A stretch of DNA of 64,000 nt from Nannobrachium achirus (GCA_963921795.1 OY997640.1:10297737-10361736); one strand, 5' to 3'. Counted from the stretch's first letter, positions 1 through 12,133 are shown. Notes: generated by a model not told the origin, from the letters alone. A program made the numbers and translations.

Positions 1-1195
1 TGCCAGTTGCGAACGGCTGCTGCCTGTATGTGGTTTTTCAGGGCACTTTTAAATGATGCTAGGGATCCACACTCCTGTATGGCCTTCGGTAAGGCTTTTC
101 ATATTTTGGTGGTATAGCAGAAGAACGAGTTTGACCCAATTGTTGGTTTTGACTCTGGGTTGAAAGTGATCTGTGGCACTGCCTCTGGTGTTGTAATTAT
201 GGACATCCTTAACGTTTATAATGTATTTAGACAGGTACTTGGGTATCATAGTGGTGTAGTGTATCTTGTACACCAGGCCCATTGCAAGTTGCTGTACTCT
301 GTCATCTACTCTGAGCCACCCCACTCTTAACTGGTGAGTAGCGGTGAGGTGAGTCTGATAGGGAAGGTTAAGCAGGACCCTAATTAGTTTCTTTTGGGCT
401 GTTTGGAGTTTCGTTTTTAGGGCTTGTGGGGCGTCACAATACCATACGTGTCTGGATTATTGCACCAGCTATGGTCTTCAGTGTGTTGAAATTGACCATT
501 GGGGCGATCCTCTGTAGGAAACGTGTTTGTTGGTTGATTTTATTTATTACTTTAGAAGTCATCTTTTCGCTGGAAAGATTAGCTTCAAGGATACATCCTA
601 GGAGATTTAGTTTTTTCGTGTTATGACCTTGTCACCCACTTTGATTGTGAAGTTATCGATTTTTTTGAGGTTATGATTTGATCCAAAGAGGAGGGACTCA
701 GTTTTTCCCAGGTGAATTGATAATTTGTTGTCGTTAAGCCATGTGCAGATCTTACTTAGTTCAGAGTTAAGTGTCTTTTCAACCTGCAAGTGGTCCTTGC
801 CCGAGCCAAGTCATCCGCGAACAGGAACAGGTTGCAGTCGCAAGCAGATATCATGTCGTTCACGTATATTAGGAATAACAGAGGCCCCAGTATGCTACCT
901 TGAGGAACACCGCAGCTTACTGGGAGGGGGGGACAGGGTACCGTTAACCTTTACCTGCTGGATGCAGGTAAGACTGCATCCAGCTCATTGCTGCGCTGTC
1001 AAGACCGATGGCTTTTAGTTTCTCAATCAGAATAGTGATTTACGGTGTCAAATGCCTCATCCGCTTCACGTTTGATTTGGTCAGTCAAATAGAGAAGGCA
1101 TGTGTCAGTGGAATGAGATTTTCTGAAATTGGAACTTGTAAATCAAGTTTTTCTCATCAAGATATATTGTAATCTGTTCGTAGTAGTAGTCATTA
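1..1195 (-). mobile_element. LINE reverse transcriptase remnant (L2/CR1/Jockey-like), runs off the left edge
   Basis: The minus strand encodes the palm and C-terminal part of a non-LTR retrotransposon reverse transcriptase. Around 810-920 the minus-strand translation contains [13 protein letters not shown] followed by IYVNDM and then the catalytic motif FADD (810-821). Further on, 607-789 reads LNDNKLSIHLGKTESLLFGS and 49-324 reads RVDDRVQQLAMGLVYKIH plus VHNYNTRGSATDHF, both typical of the end of this domain. The reading frame is broken several times, so this is a dead copy. A 3' tail of a related copy lies at 51548-51895, which shares the GGCTGC-GCCTGTA-GTGG stretch seen near base 15. The clade name is inferred from motif style only. 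Confidence 0.85.
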
Positions 1196-1253
1196 ACACC
1201 CAACTTAGGGGCCAAACGAGATAAGGCCACTAGGGGTCACTCTGCCAAAAGGA

Positions 1254-1279
1254 GTTGTCTCGTTCCTCAACGAGACAAC
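1254..1279. repeat. Perfect 11-bp stem hairpin
   Basis: GTTGTCTCGTT and AACGAGACAAC form an 11-bp stem with a 4-nt CCTC loop. It lies in otherwise unassigned DNA between the LINE remnant and a fold-back element. No function is evident. The stretch 1280-1870 around it holds no recognisable gene. Confidence 0.6.
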
Positions 1280-1872
1280 AAAGGGTTAACTGTCCAGCGT
1301 GCTGCGCGCATGTTGTGTTCCCTGTGAATGACCCTAGTCCATACGTCACACCGTGGCTTGCAGAGAGAGAAAATGGCGCGACTAGGCTGCATTGATTTCC
1401 ATTCTAGGCTGAAACATAAAAAGGGCTTTATCTATGAATGAGGTGCAAAGAACGCCAGGGAAGCAGAGATCTGATTGTTTTCACGGCAACACTTTACCAC
1501 GATGGTCGGCCCCGGTTTGGATTTTAGTTTCGCAAGCGTTTGTAAACAAATGGATTTTCTTCCTCAATCGTCAGTGGACACTCACGTGCACACGCAAGAA
1601 GCTTCCGAGGCTCTTCAAAATAAAGCGTGAGTGAACGGCGGCGAGCAACAGCTAGAAATGTTAGAAACCTTGGCTTCCCATGTGTTAAGCTACTAACATA
1701 GACTGAAGCAATTAAAGCAGGTCATGTTAGCATGTTTGGAATTGTAACAGCTTAAATCAATCATATATCAGTAACCTGCGGGCCACATTAAGTGAAGGTG
1801 GTGGCTGGTGGCCGCATGTGGCCCAAGGGCCGCCAGTTGCCCATGGTCTATACAAACACAATATAGTGTGCT

Positions 1873-2008
1873 AATTGTAGTCCTACAGCGGCCATGTTTT
1901 GGGGCAAACATAGGTGTTCTGATAGGAGTAGAACATTAGTTCTATGCCAATCAAACAATTGAAACATCTGTGTTTGACCCAAAACATGGCCGCTGTAGGA
2001 CTACAATT
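1873..2008. mobile_element. Small fold-back element with ~48-bp inverted arms
   Basis: ATTGTAGTCCTACAGCGGCC at the left end is the reverse complement of the right end (GGCCGCTGTAGGACTACAAT). The complementarity continues inward through CATGTTTTGGG to about 1920 and 1961. The whole unit is about 136 bp with a 40-nt centre. This is the layout of a small fold-back MITE. I did not find a clear target duplication. Confidence 0.7.
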
Positions 2009-2360
2009 CACCGTTTGTCAGCCTTCTGATTGGTCCCTCAGACTCCCTGACTGGCCAACAGAAAAAAACATTCACTTTTCGCTACCGGGGGTGGAGTTAT
2101 GCAGTGGGAGAAGGTCGCTTCAGTCTTTCACCGTGGTGCCGTGATGCGGAGAACGCCGGGGTGCAGTACGGTGCTGCGCGGTCATAGCGATAGTTATAGA
2201 TAATGAATAAGCGTCAACAAACTAGTTCACATGAACGACAATGATGTAACTAAGATATTTGATTGGGTACATATATTTTAAATGGGCAGAATTACAATTA
2301 AAATACATTTTATGTTGACAGCCAGCCTATAATTCCACAACTTCCTAAGATGCACTCTGC

Positions 2361-2375
2361 TTTCTCTCTCTCTCT

Positions 2376-2452
<77 letters not shown>
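2361..2452. repeat. (CT)n microsatellite
   Basis: An almost uninterrupted CT array of about 45 units. Confidence 0.95.
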
Positions 2453-2455
<3 letters not shown>

Positions 2456-2471
2456 CTCTGCCTGTTTCAGA

Positions 2472-2828
2472 GGATTAAACTAATTAAAACATGTATTTGC
2501 GGTGGAAAACCCCTGTTTTGCAATGTAACTATTGTACTTTTGTGTTCCCTTTTTATTAATATCATGTAGATGTTTTTTCTTTTGGTACTTTAATTAGCAA
2601 TAATGAGGCTATGAAAAATCTTTTTTCCCTATTAATTTCCATAATAAAAACAATCAGCCCTGGTTTTTCTGTCCCACTGGGATTAAACTAATTAAAACAT
2701 GTATTTACGGGGGGAAACCCCTGTTTTGCAATGTAACTACTGTACTTTTGTGTTCCATTTTTATTAATATCACGTAGATGTTTTTCTTTTGGTACTTTAA
2801 ATAGCAATAATGAGGCTATGAAAAATAT
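2472..2828. repeat. Direct duplication, ~148-bp unit twice, 210 bp apart
   Basis: GATTAAACTAATTAAAACAT begins both copies, at about 2472 and 2682. Each copy runs about 148 bp to TGAGGCTATGAAAAAT with a handful of differences. The second copy joins directly to the 56-bp minisatellite that follows. Confidence 0.85.
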
Positions 2829-3484
2829 GGGGGCTCCTTACTGGTACTGTAGGTGAGTCAATAGGATACAACATCACATCCTCCCGGTGGGGGCTCCTCA
2901 CTGGTTAGGTGAGCCAGTAGGATACAACAGTACATCCTCCCGGTGGGGGCTCCTCACTGGTTAGGTGAGCCAGTAGGATACAACAGTACATCCTCCCGGT
3001 GGGGGCTCCTCACTGGTTAGGTGAGCCAGTAGGATACAACCGTACATCCTCCCGGTGGGGGCTCCTCACTGGTTAGGTGAGCCAGTAGGATACAACCGTA
3101 CATCCTCTCAGTGGGGGCTCCTCACCTGTAGGTGAGCCAGTAGGATACAACAGTACATCCTCCCGGTGGGGGCTTCTCACCTGTAGGTGAGCCAGTAGGA
3201 TACAACCGTACATCCTCTCAGTGGGGGCTCCTCACCTGTAGGTGAGCCAGTAGGATACAACCGTACATCCTCCCAGTGGCGGCTCCTCACTGGTAGGTGA
3301 GCCAATAGGATACAACATTACATCCTCCCGGTGGGGGCTCCTCACTGGTTAGGTGAGCCAGTAGGATACAACCGTACATCCTCTCAGTGGGGGCTCCTCA
3401 CCTGTAGGTGAGCCAGTAGGATACAACAGTACATCCTCCCGGTGGGGGCTCCTCACCTGTAGGTGAGCCAGTAGGATACAACAG
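2829..3484. repeat. Minisatellite, 55-57 bp unit, about 12 copies
   Basis: Each unit contains GGGGGCTCCTCACTGG, AGGTGAGCCAGTAGGATACA and ACATCCTCCCGGTG. CTCCTCACC-TGT-AGGTGAG is an internal inverted motif, so every unit can form a short hairpin. The variants CTGGTTAGG and CCTGTAGG alternate in blocks, which suggests several rounds of local expansion. Confidence 0.95.
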
Positions 3485-3899
3485 CAGTGATGACACACAG
3501 TAGTGTGTGGGGAGGAATTAAATGGCATACTGACTAAATTGGGAAGAAAAGAGGGTTAAAAATATATAAATAAAAGTTACATGGGGGGGGCAGAGACTCC
3601 TATATTTGTCCTACACTCCTGCTGGGAAAGGGTTCAGAGGTCCAGGAAGGTTATGTGAGACGTTTGTCAGGAATTATTTTAGCATCCTCCAAGCTCAAGC
3701 TGCTGCTCTGAAGCCTTTTTTTTAACAGTAAAACATGGCAAAAGAGTTCAGGGACAAGGGGTAAGGCATGGAGGAAAATAGAGCCCCTCATCTCTGAAAT
3801 GAAAAGGAAACTGTCTCTTCCAACAGCTATATATTATAATATAATATATTTTACTTTCTATTTACTAATTACTATTTTCTATTACTATTTACTACTATT

Positions 3900-4232
3900 T
3901 TACTATTGTCGGCTTCAACCGTGGGAGGTGGCTTGGAGCCGGTCAAGCTTGCGATCATGGGTGGCTATCTGCTCCATCTGTCATTGGAGTCACTCAACTT
4001 GCTATGGTTATATCCCCTAAATGTTTTACTGAATTGTTTTGTACTGTACTGTATTGTATGTATTGTATGTTTTGTATAGATAGCATTTTACTACTTTTGT
4101 ACAGCCTGCCCAGGGACTACAGATGAAAACTAGCCTATGGCTATCTCTGGCTCATTTACATAGAAGTGAAAACTGACATGTCGATTAATGAGTACTGTCC
4201 CTGTCAAATAAATAAATAAATAAATAAAATAA
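3900..4232 (+). mobile_element. L2-type LINE 3' end with AAATAA tail
   Basis: The stretch CTGCCCAGGGACTACAGATG, then CTGGCTCATTTACA, then ACTGTCCCTGTCAAATAAAT, is the familiar 3' untranslated end of fish L2-like LINEs. It finishes in (AAAT)n at 4205-4232. Only the 3' end is present, as expected of 5'-truncated insertion. Confidence 0.75.
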
Positions 4233-4305
4233 ATAATAGCAGGAGGGGCTGCAGGGAATTATTCACTATTATTCTATCTAAAATAAAAGCTATAAAAGCA
4301 AATTT

Positions 4306-4361
4306 TACAAGCTCACAGTGCATCACTTTGTGCCGCGCTGTGAGCTTGTACATCTGCTATT
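4306..4361. repeat. Copy of the dispersed CAAGCTCACA hairpin module
   Basis: CAAGCTCACAGTG pairs with GCGCTGTGAGCTTG, and the right flank reads ACATCTGCTATT. This is the leftmost clear copy of a hairpin seen about 20 times in the window (see findings). It sits just before a 30-bp minisatellite whose unit carries the GGTCCCTGGCACAAA motif of the same MITE family. Confidence 0.8.
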
Positions 4362-4429
4362 CCTGAGCATTTATGAAAAATCTTGAAAGTGTTTGAACAT
4401 CTTTGAATAATCAAATCTTCTCCTCTCGG

Positions 4430-4625
4430 GATCCCTGGCACAAAACAGTTTCAGAAGGGGGTCCCTGGCACAAAACAGTTTCAAATGGGGGTCCCTGGCA
4501 CAAAACTGTTTCAGATGGGGGTCCCTGGCACAAAGCAGTTTCAGATGGGGGTCCCTGGCACAAAACAGTTTCAGATGGGGTCCCTGGTACAAAACCGTTT
4601 CAAATGGGGGTCCCTGGCCAAATAT
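4430..4625. repeat. Minisatellite, 30-bp unit, about 7 copies
   Basis: The unit contains GTCCCTGGCACAAAACAGTT followed by TCAGATGGGG. Copies start at 4431, 4461, 4491, 4521, 4551, about 4580 and 4610. Similar single units occur at 33415 (TGCCTGGGACAAAACATTTT) and 58690, inside MITE-like DNA, so the array probably grew from one such internal segment. Confidence 0.93.
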
Positions 4626-7228
4626 ATTTTAATTTGGAAGACACGAAAAACTTGCTTTAGAAGGCATTTGTAAAATGAACCCATTAAGACCTGGGAAGCA
4701 TCATGTGTCAGTTTAGACTTTAACCGTGTTAACTAATATATTCAAAAATAGCAGATCTAAGCTAAATGGATTCATGTCATGTTTCTTCCTGACGTGTAGT
4801 TTCATGTTAGACCACACTGACGTCACAGACGTTGTGCTCGCTGAGTTTGAGGAAGAGACGACTCCCTCAGATCAACTCAGACAGAAGACAACGTCTTTTC
4901 TTCCAACGTCTCCTCTGCAGATGAAGGTAAAATGAATGTTTAATGATGGCTTTGTACAAATTCACCATCCTATAGCAGGACAAAATATTTGAGTATAATA
5001 TGGTATTGCGTTGCACAGCGGGGATGTGCAAAGAATGTTAGAGAGGCAGGGGCTGACATTTCTAAAAGGGCTTTTGGTGAAAATATCGAAAAAATATCGA
5101 AAATATCTGATAAAATATCCAACGCATCGATCCGCTGCGATGCGTTGTGAGCTTGGAGGTAGGCTATTTTCTGTGCTCAATAGCACACTGATCTAAGCAT
5201 AATCAAGTGAACACTGGAGATGTGGCGTAATGGCATGGATGTCTACACAGAGAGGGCAATTCTTTCAACATAAGATGTTGCATTGAAGTTCAGGAGAGTT
5301 TGGACAAGGCAATTCTCTTGAATGCTGCCTTCAGATATGGCATGGAAAGAGGGCATTTGCATTTCTTTCACCATAGTAAAAACTGCAGGGCACTTTTTAC
5401 AGACAGATAAAAGGGCAGGGGCTCAAGCCCCTTTTGATGTCTATGTGCACACATACCTGTTGCACAGTATGAATGAATGAAATGCACATAAGAAGTTAAA
5501 TCCTTTTTTCTAATAATTACAGAGCAGATGATCACAGTGTGATGTTCAAGGTGAAAACAAGGCTCCAGTCTTGCATGGTGTTTAACATGAACATAAGCTG
5601 TGTTGTGTTGCTGTGTGTCTCTCAGTAGGAGTCTCCACATTGTTATTATCTACAGGTGTCTTGTTATTAGGGATGGAACGATATGACATTTTCATTTCAC
5701 CATTATTGTGACCAAAGAAATTATGATTTACGATATTATCGCAATAAATACCCCAACATTTGCAGATCTAACGTGCCGCAGCGACAAGCTTGTAGATCGG
5801 CTATTTTTTTGCAAAGAGATTTGGTAGAGTAGAGATTTTTTTAGGTCCATTTAACAAATTATAGAGCGTTTACAGATCTGCAGCTCTGCATTTAAAAGGT
5901 GAATTGATTCCAGTGCATGACGGAGGATAATTTCATGCTAAATTTAAATCTCCACGATACGATTATATTCATTCATGGCTTACTTGTGCGCATGAGGCAA
6001 GTTGGAACATTTATTGAAATTGTCCCCTCATTGTTGTCTAGGTGGGTGCCATGCAGTACTGAGTTATGCAAAGAGCACAGTGGCGTAGGCTAGCCTACAT
6101 TTATGTCTGGACTTTGAGACACTTAGGAGGCCATTGATATCTCACTCCCTCATACCACTGCTCACATTGTCATTTCTTTCAACAGTAGAGCTGGCCTTGC
6201 CCAGAAGACAAGGCCTTCCAAAAATAAGCATAACTCATCAATGTCCCTCTCCACGGAAGTCTTTAGTAAAAGGCGAAAGGCTTATTCGTCATGAAGAGAG
6301 ACCCGAGTAATTCTGCCCTCTGGCAAGACTGTCAATTAGTGGCAGCCTGTCAACACCTGAAAGTGTTTCTTCATACACATGTCTGCCTGTGTCCGACTGA
6401 CTTCAGTGCATTCCATGAAACTGTAGAGAGAACGTGGCAAGGTCAAGAGGTTGGACTGTACCATAGATATATATAAGAAGGCTAGATAGCCCACGCACGC
6501 TGTTGGCTAATGGGGACTGACGTCGCCACAGGTCGGCCATCTTGGGACAGGACCGATCGCCCAGTATAACATTAATGTCTATAGTGCTTGTACTATTTAA
6601 ATGACCAGAGCTTGCTCAATTTTCAACCTATTTTGAAACGGATTGGTTTGTTATAAACCTAAGAAATGTAGTTATGTTACTGTATACTTAGAATAATTAT
6701 TATAACCATGGACTTCCATATGAAATAACATTAAGTATATAGGTAAAGTAAAGCAATTAGCTATACACACTGTATTTATATTGTAAATATATATAAAAGT
6801 ATACATGTAATAGTTCCATTATTAGTAATATTTATTTATTATTTATTACATTATGTATTAAATGTAAAAATGTATTTATTTTATATAAAAATCTGTCTCA
6901 TTTGGCTTATATTTATTTGATATCAAAGTCTCATGTTGCCATTCTGTAAAATATGAGATTAGAGATGGGGCTTCAAGGTTATTTTATTTAGGACATAACA
7001 AAACCAAAGACCTCTTTTTTAACTAAAAGAATACAATTTATTTCAGCACTGCAACTGCAAGTCATTTCCCAATCAGTAACATGACCAATCCTCCCCTCCC
7101 TCTGAGATCAGACCACCAACAGCTAGGCGAGTACATACATAATATAAACCAACTATATATCATAACAGCAATAATCATGATTTGCGACCGAAGGTTGCAT
7201 TTACCCTGAAAAACCTTGTCACTTGAGT
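4626..7228. other. No supportable gene; scattered half-copies of the hairpin module
   Basis: Around 4796-4926 there is a short coding-like stretch (FEEETTPSDQLRQKTTSF) that ends at GATGAAG followed by GTAAAA, a possible donor. Nothing upstream or downstream supports an exon, so it stays unassigned. Half-copies of the hairpin module lie near 5117-5155 and 5770-5808. The region 6700-6900 is AT-rich. Confidence 0.4.
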
Positions 7229-7275
7229 GACCTTCCTTCCTTCCTTCCTTCCTTCCTTCCTTCCTTCCTTCCTTC
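7229..7275. repeat. (CCTT)n microsatellite
   Basis: About ten CCTT units, followed by a short interrupted repeat CTGTAACCTTCCTTCTGTA. Confidence 0.93.
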
Positions 7276-7400
7276 TGTAACCTTCCTTCTGTACAGGGAG
7301 TGATGTCAGTGTGATGTCAGCGAGTTGTGACATCACTTCCTGTACGGGGCGGCTACACGAAAGACAAAAAAAAGAGAAGGATACACAAGACTAAGAAAGA

Positions 7401-7774
7401 CAAAAAAAGAGAAGAATAAAAAAGAAAAAAAGGAGGAGGAGGATAAAGATACCAAAAGGAGAGAGAAGAAAGGGTGGATGCGGTACAATGTGTCTCAGAA
7501 AAGAAAATGTAACAAGGAGGTGGCAACGGGGCGGCTAGATAAAGTTATTTGGCCTGGATCCGACTTTAAGTCGACGCACAGGATTCCAGAAGTGTAGCGC
7601 TTATTCGCTCTTGTATCAAACTGGTACTCGAAACGTTCTTATAATTTAATATATATTTTCTAAAGTAAATGGGGGCGGCTGTGAAAAAAAGAGAAGAATA
7701 AAAAAGAAAAAAAGGAGGGGGAGGATAAAGATACCAAAAGGAGAGAGAAGAAAGGGTGGATGAGGTACAATGTG
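7401..7774. repeat. Direct repeat of ~91 bp at 7401-7492 and 7684-7774
   Basis: Both copies run through GAGAAGAATAAAAAAG, GATAAAGATACCAAAAGG and GGGTGGATG-GGTACAATGTG with very few differences. The purine-rich strand makes long frames on the other strand that are not genes. Confidence 0.8.
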
Positions 7775-8799
7775 CGGTATCCTCCTTGTCAAGCTCGACA
7801 TTGGGCATTTGGACCTATACATGGAGAAATGGAGCGAACCTGTTTGGCCTAAACATGGAGATGTGGTACAGAATGACTCATATATGGGCATAACAAGTAT
7901 GTCATGTGACATCACTTCCTGTACAGACAGTCAGACAGACAGACAGACAGACAGACAGCCATTGACTCCGGCCTAACAATGGTTACTGTCTATGACGGTA
8001 GTCCCATATGACATGATGGACTGGACTATCTCCATATATAGTGTTCTCCACATCTCCATGTTTAGGCCCTATCGCTCACACCCTAGGTGGGGTTGGTGAT
8101 AGGGCCTTTCTGTGTGGAGTTTGCATGTTCTCTCCGTGTCTCCTAGGGTTGATACCCTCACAAAAACATGAACAAACTCCCCCCAGAATGACAACAACTA
8201 GAATCGTCAGAGAAACGCTGTGGTTGGCCAGATAGTGTCGCATGTCACCCTGAGGTCGCATTCCACCCTCAGGTGTCTTACTAGTATATAATAATCTTTT
8301 AAACCCCATACTGCACAGGTAGCTTTTGTTGGCCCTTGATATTGAAGTACACCTGTTTGAAGGTTCAATGGACCAATATTATATTGAACAGCTCAACAAT
8401 GATCAATGAGGTTGGGGGTTAAACTGGAACTTTGGGGGGTTGTTGAGAGGGCAGTGGCGTGGCAGTGTAGAGATACAGACAGGATTTACCATCAAGTATA
8501 CCTGTAGTATTAGAACTGAATAGCAAAATCACAGTGGGTTCCTTTTCTCAGATGGCATTCAGTGCACTACTCATGGGCTCATACGTTCTTGCTTGGAGTA
8601 AACTTTAAATGTAAAGCCTGAAAGGAGGTAAACAGGGACGTGCTGGGCCCCTGATTCAGCCAGGGAAAAAGAGTTGGAGAGGCCCTCATTGCGCACTATA
8701 GAGAGAGATCTCTCTCTATAGCGCTGCTGCTACTCAAAGATTTGCCATTTCAGATCATGGCAAGTGACAAGCCAGTGGGCCAATTACATGAGTTATATT
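7775..8799. other. Repeat-derived DNA with CAGA array, no gene
   Basis: The segment 7860-8000 carries parts of the gatgtcat/CAGACAGA repeat family found elsewhere next to CCATATATGG motifs, with a (CAGA)n array at 7925-7959. A GTCTTACTAGTATA end at about 8276 resembles the GTCTTACTGGTA element end seen at 36120 and 50440. No coding signal was found. Confidence 0.4.
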
Positions 8800-9045
8800 T
8801 CGTCGTTGTCGGGTGGAAACCTTGTATGTCCAAAACCATTTTAAAAATTCATTAAACTAGTGAAAACAGCCGATCTACAAGCACACGACGCCTCGCACCG
8901 CGAGGCGTTGTGTGCTTGTAGATCTGCTGTTTTCACTACTTTTGTGCAACAGCCTTGTATGATGAAGCAGGGCTTTACTTTATGAGAAAAAAAAATTATA
9001 CATTTGAAACTTGGAGATACAAGGTTTTGAGAATAAGACAAACTT
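8800..9045. mobile_element. MITE fragment with central hairpin (CGTTGTCGGGTGG family)
   Basis: CGTTGTCGGGTGGAAACCTT and GATGAAGCAGGGCTTTACTT flank a near-perfect hairpin at 8858-8939. Related copies lie at 39140-39405, 47812-47897 (right part only) and inside 48219-48797. The last one keeps its hAT-like ends, which identifies this copy as an internal fragment of that family. Confidence 0.75.
8858..8939. repeat. Hairpin module copy with long stem
   Basis: TAGTGAAAACAGCCGATCTA pairs with TAGATCTGCTGTTTTCACTA. The stem continues through CAAGCACAC and ACGCCTCGC around a very short loop. It is one of the most complete copies of the dispersed hairpin. Confidence 0.9.
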
Positions 9046-10097
9046 TGAGAATAAGACAACCACACTAAAAGAGTTAAAACGTGTCCAAAAGAAAGATTCA
9101 AGGATTGTGTAAACAGGTGGTAGAAATATTTCTAAAAGCCAGGGTCAACAACACTCTTGCAATGTTATTATCTCACAGCCCTGTTGTTCCTGTTCAGCAG
9201 AACTTTTATTGTACATAATGATTATCCTAATTATAATATAATATTGTCATATTTGTGGCAGGAGATCCCACAGGTTCCATTTGGATACTCCTTTAATTGG
9301 AGCAGCCATAGGCAGCAAAAAAATCAGGCATCTTCACAACAGACTTCACAGACAATAGGCCTATTGCCAGACAATAGGCCTATTTCTGGAGGACAAACCG
9401 CTTGGAAATAATGTAATTCTGCCTCTCCCACCATTGTAACATTGCTGTCAACTTTGTAATAATAGGTCTACCTCACACTCACAGCCTCTTTCTTGTCTCT
9501 TAGCCTGCAGCTAAAAAAATACAACAATATCCACACAAAGAAATGTAATTTAGACAAAAGATTAGTTGTCATGAAATCGTTATTGGTCTCAGGAAAACCT
9601 GATAATATTTGAAAATGTCGATTGTTGTCTTGGTAAACTTGCGCAAGTAGCCATGTACTTGCATATGCTGCATGCTCTTATTTCGAAATGATAAGCTTCA
9701 ATTTCAACATGTCAACCAGCCTGTATCATAGCCACATTAATAATGTTTGCAATAAACCAAACCGTTAGTAAATCCGTCAAGATTTCAGAGAGTAAAGAGT
9801 ATTCAAGTGTGCAGATCTCTCACCTTACATGCACTATACCATACAGCGTGCCGGCAGGACAGGGGGGACCTCCAAGCAGATTTATTGTCAATATCTGTCC
9901 CTCGCTATTTCAACAGATCCGAGACAAAAATAACGACTAAAGTATAATTCTACCACTTTCGTGTCAGTCCCCATCTCTCTCCCTGTTTCCTGTCAGCCTA
10001 CTGACCTGTCAAAGTAAGCTGATGATGTGTGTTAGTTGTATACATGTCTGAGTGAGTGTACATATGTTGGTGTGATACATATGAAAGTGCAGCTAAT
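9046..10097. other. No gene recognised
   Basis: No coding similarity was found. A short duplicated self-complementary motif, CAATAGGCCTATTG, occurs near 9353-9385. The rest is unassigned. Confidence 0.4.
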
Positions 10098-10105
10098 AGC
10101 TCTGC

Positions 10106-10802
10106 CAGGGTTGTCAACATTGGACGGTCAGAATCCAGGAGATTCATTTTTTGGGGGGTGCGCGGAACTCCCCTACCGGGGTCTAGGGGTCCTCTCCCCA
10201 AAACCTCTTAACAGATATATATATTTTCCTGTGTTCTGTTGAATTTAGTGCATGTTTGCTACTTTTATCAGGCTTGCTTTACTAGCACTGGTACAATTTC
10301 AGCCTTAAAATGCCAAATGTAGGTGAATAATAATGACTTCTCATCTTTAAGTCATTACACGTAGGCTATATGATCTTTCTTGCATGCATTGCCCCCAACC
10401 CTAAAGCGGGGGTCTGGGGGTCCTCCCCCCGAAAAAATTTAACATAGTAGATGTATTTTTATGTGTTCTGGTGAATTTTGTGCATGTTTTATACGCATGT
10501 ATTGATGACTGAACCAAAGGACATCTTTAATGATGACTTCTAATTTTTAAGTCATTACTTAAGTGAATATGTGTCTGATCTTTCTTGCATTCATTGCCCC
10601 ACCCCTAAAGCGGGGGGTCTGGGGGTCCTCCCCCATAAAAAAAATTACATAGTAGATGTAATTTCCTGTGTTCTGGTGAATTTTGGGAGTTTGATACCAA
10701 ATCCAGGAGAAATCCAGGAGATTTGCCAATCCAGGAGACTCCCAGGAGAGGGGTTCAAAATCCAGGAGACTCCTGGGAAATCCAGGAGAGTTGACAAGCC
10801 TG
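10106..10802. mobile_element. hAT-like non-autonomous element with perfect 8-bp target duplication
   Basis: The ends are CAGGGTTGTCAA on the left and TTGACAAGCCTG on the right, which are inverted repeats with one mismatch. The 8 bp AGCTCTGC lies directly outside both ends (10098-10105 and 10803-10810). Starting with CAG and making an 8-bp duplication is typical of the hAT superfamily. The 697-bp interior has no transposase. It contains three diverged copies of a segment with GGGGTCTGGGGGTCCTCCCC near 10175, 10410 and 10615, and several TCCAGGAGA motifs near the right end. Confidence 0.9.
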
Positions 10803-10875
10803 AGCTCTGCTGTGGTGTTAGAGAACAGCAGGAGAGGAAAGGATGTGATGTGGTCACAGAAATCGTAACTGGTGC

Positions 10876-11102
10876 ATTTATATAGTGCCTTTATCCAAGG
10901 CGCTTTACAGAGATTGCATTCACCCATTCACACACACATTCATACACCGATGGCGGAGGAAACCATGCAAGGCACCAACCTGCTCACTGGGAGTAACTAG
11001 GGGTTCAGAGTCTTGCTCAAGGACTCTTTGACACTAACTCTCTCTCGGGAACCATCCGTGTTCTAATGACGGTTTCTCTATCTCTGAGCCACTGCCGCCC
11101 CA
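10876..11102 (-). mobile_element. tRNA-derived SINE, minus strand
   Basis: Read on the minus strand it starts GGGGCGGCAGTGGCTCAGAG, a tRNA-like head. It continues through a GAGTCCTTGAGCAAGACTCT stretch, GTTGGTGCCTTGCATGG and GTGAATGGGTGAATG, and ends AAAGCGCCTTGGATAAA. It is the same family as the plus-strand copy at 39605-39856 but more diverged. Confidence 0.85.
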
Positions 11103-11192
11103 GAGAAGGCTGGTATGACAGAAGTGAAACTGTCATCCTGACCACATCCTTGCACACATGCCTCTGCAGACACCTCTAATACTAGAACACAT

Positions 11193-11272
11193 GTGTCTTG
11201 TCTTGTCTTGTCTTGTCTTGTCTTGTCTTGTCTTGTCTTGTCTTGTCTTGTCTTGTCTTGTCTTGTCTTTAT
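11193..11272. repeat. (TCTTG)n pentanucleotide array
   Basis: About 15 units of TCTTG. The next 130 bp (TACTTTATTGTCAGTTCACA onwards) look like the minus-strand 3' end of a retroposon, so the array may be its expanded tail. That link is inference. Confidence 0.9.
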
Positions 11273-11575
11273 GTTTATGATATGATATGATATAGTACTT
11301 TATTGTCAGTTCACACTGAAATTTGTCTTACGACACAGCAGTCATGTATTCAAAACATATATACAAACATTTGTAACACATCAAGGCATACGTGACACGC
11401 TGAGTCGCTATGGAGGTTAACGTTGTGTTTTATACAATGTATCAGAACCACTGTTTATCAATATATAAAAGTTTGGTTGAATGTATAATATAAACAATAT
11501 AGCAGAACTTTTTAATGTGCATCCACTCCTCCTTCTTTTCCCTCTGCCTTCTGTATCAGTCTGTATAGTTCTGAC

Positions 11576-11698
<123 letters not shown>

Positions 11699-11793
11699 TC
11701 ATTTGTGTGGAATGTTATTTTTTTGTCAAATAAGTTTTATTGCCAACAGATTATCAATGACAAACATATGACATAAAAACAACCCCTTCATAC

Positions 11794-12133
11794 TAGCCTG
11801 GCTCCAGTCAATAGACCCGCCCACTCACTGAGTGAACTGCATCTCTTGGTCTGGATGTGTCATATGACGCGTCTCTTGATACGGTGTCTTGGCGAACCGA
11901 GTCAACCGACCAATGAATTCAAAGCAAGAGAGAGGGGGGGGGGGGGGGGGGGGGGGGTCTAACAGTAGGCTCGCAGCACTCAGAGAGTGGGAGGGTCTAT
12001 TGGCTGGATGCAACGGAAGTGTAGTCTTCTTGTGATTGGGGATTTCAAATTTGAAATCCCCTCCCCTTTTCAATCAAATAGAATGGAGACACGTTCAGAC
12101 TCAAGCCCCAGCGTAGAGTCTGAAATCAGGCTA
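11794..12133. mobile_element. TAGCCTG-family MITE with perfect 9-bp target duplication
   Basis: The left end is TAGCCTGGCTCCAGTC and the right end is AGTCTGAAATCAGGCTA. Directly outside lie identical 9-mers CCTTCATAC (11785-11793 and 12134-12142). A 9-bp duplication points to the Mutator-like group among known superfamilies. The 340-bp interior has no transposase and contains a 24-base G run (11934-11957). A second member lies at 46018-46515. Confidence 0.9.

Noticed and set aside
2829-3484. CRISPR-like array
   Set aside because: Units are continuous repeats without unique spacers, and this is a vertebrate sequence. The arrays at 4430 and 18380 were rejected for the same reason.
10559-10927. 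122-residue and 104-residue frames around 10.6-10.9 kb
   Set aside because: They lie inside the hAT-like MITE and the SINE and reflect TCCAGGAGA repeats.
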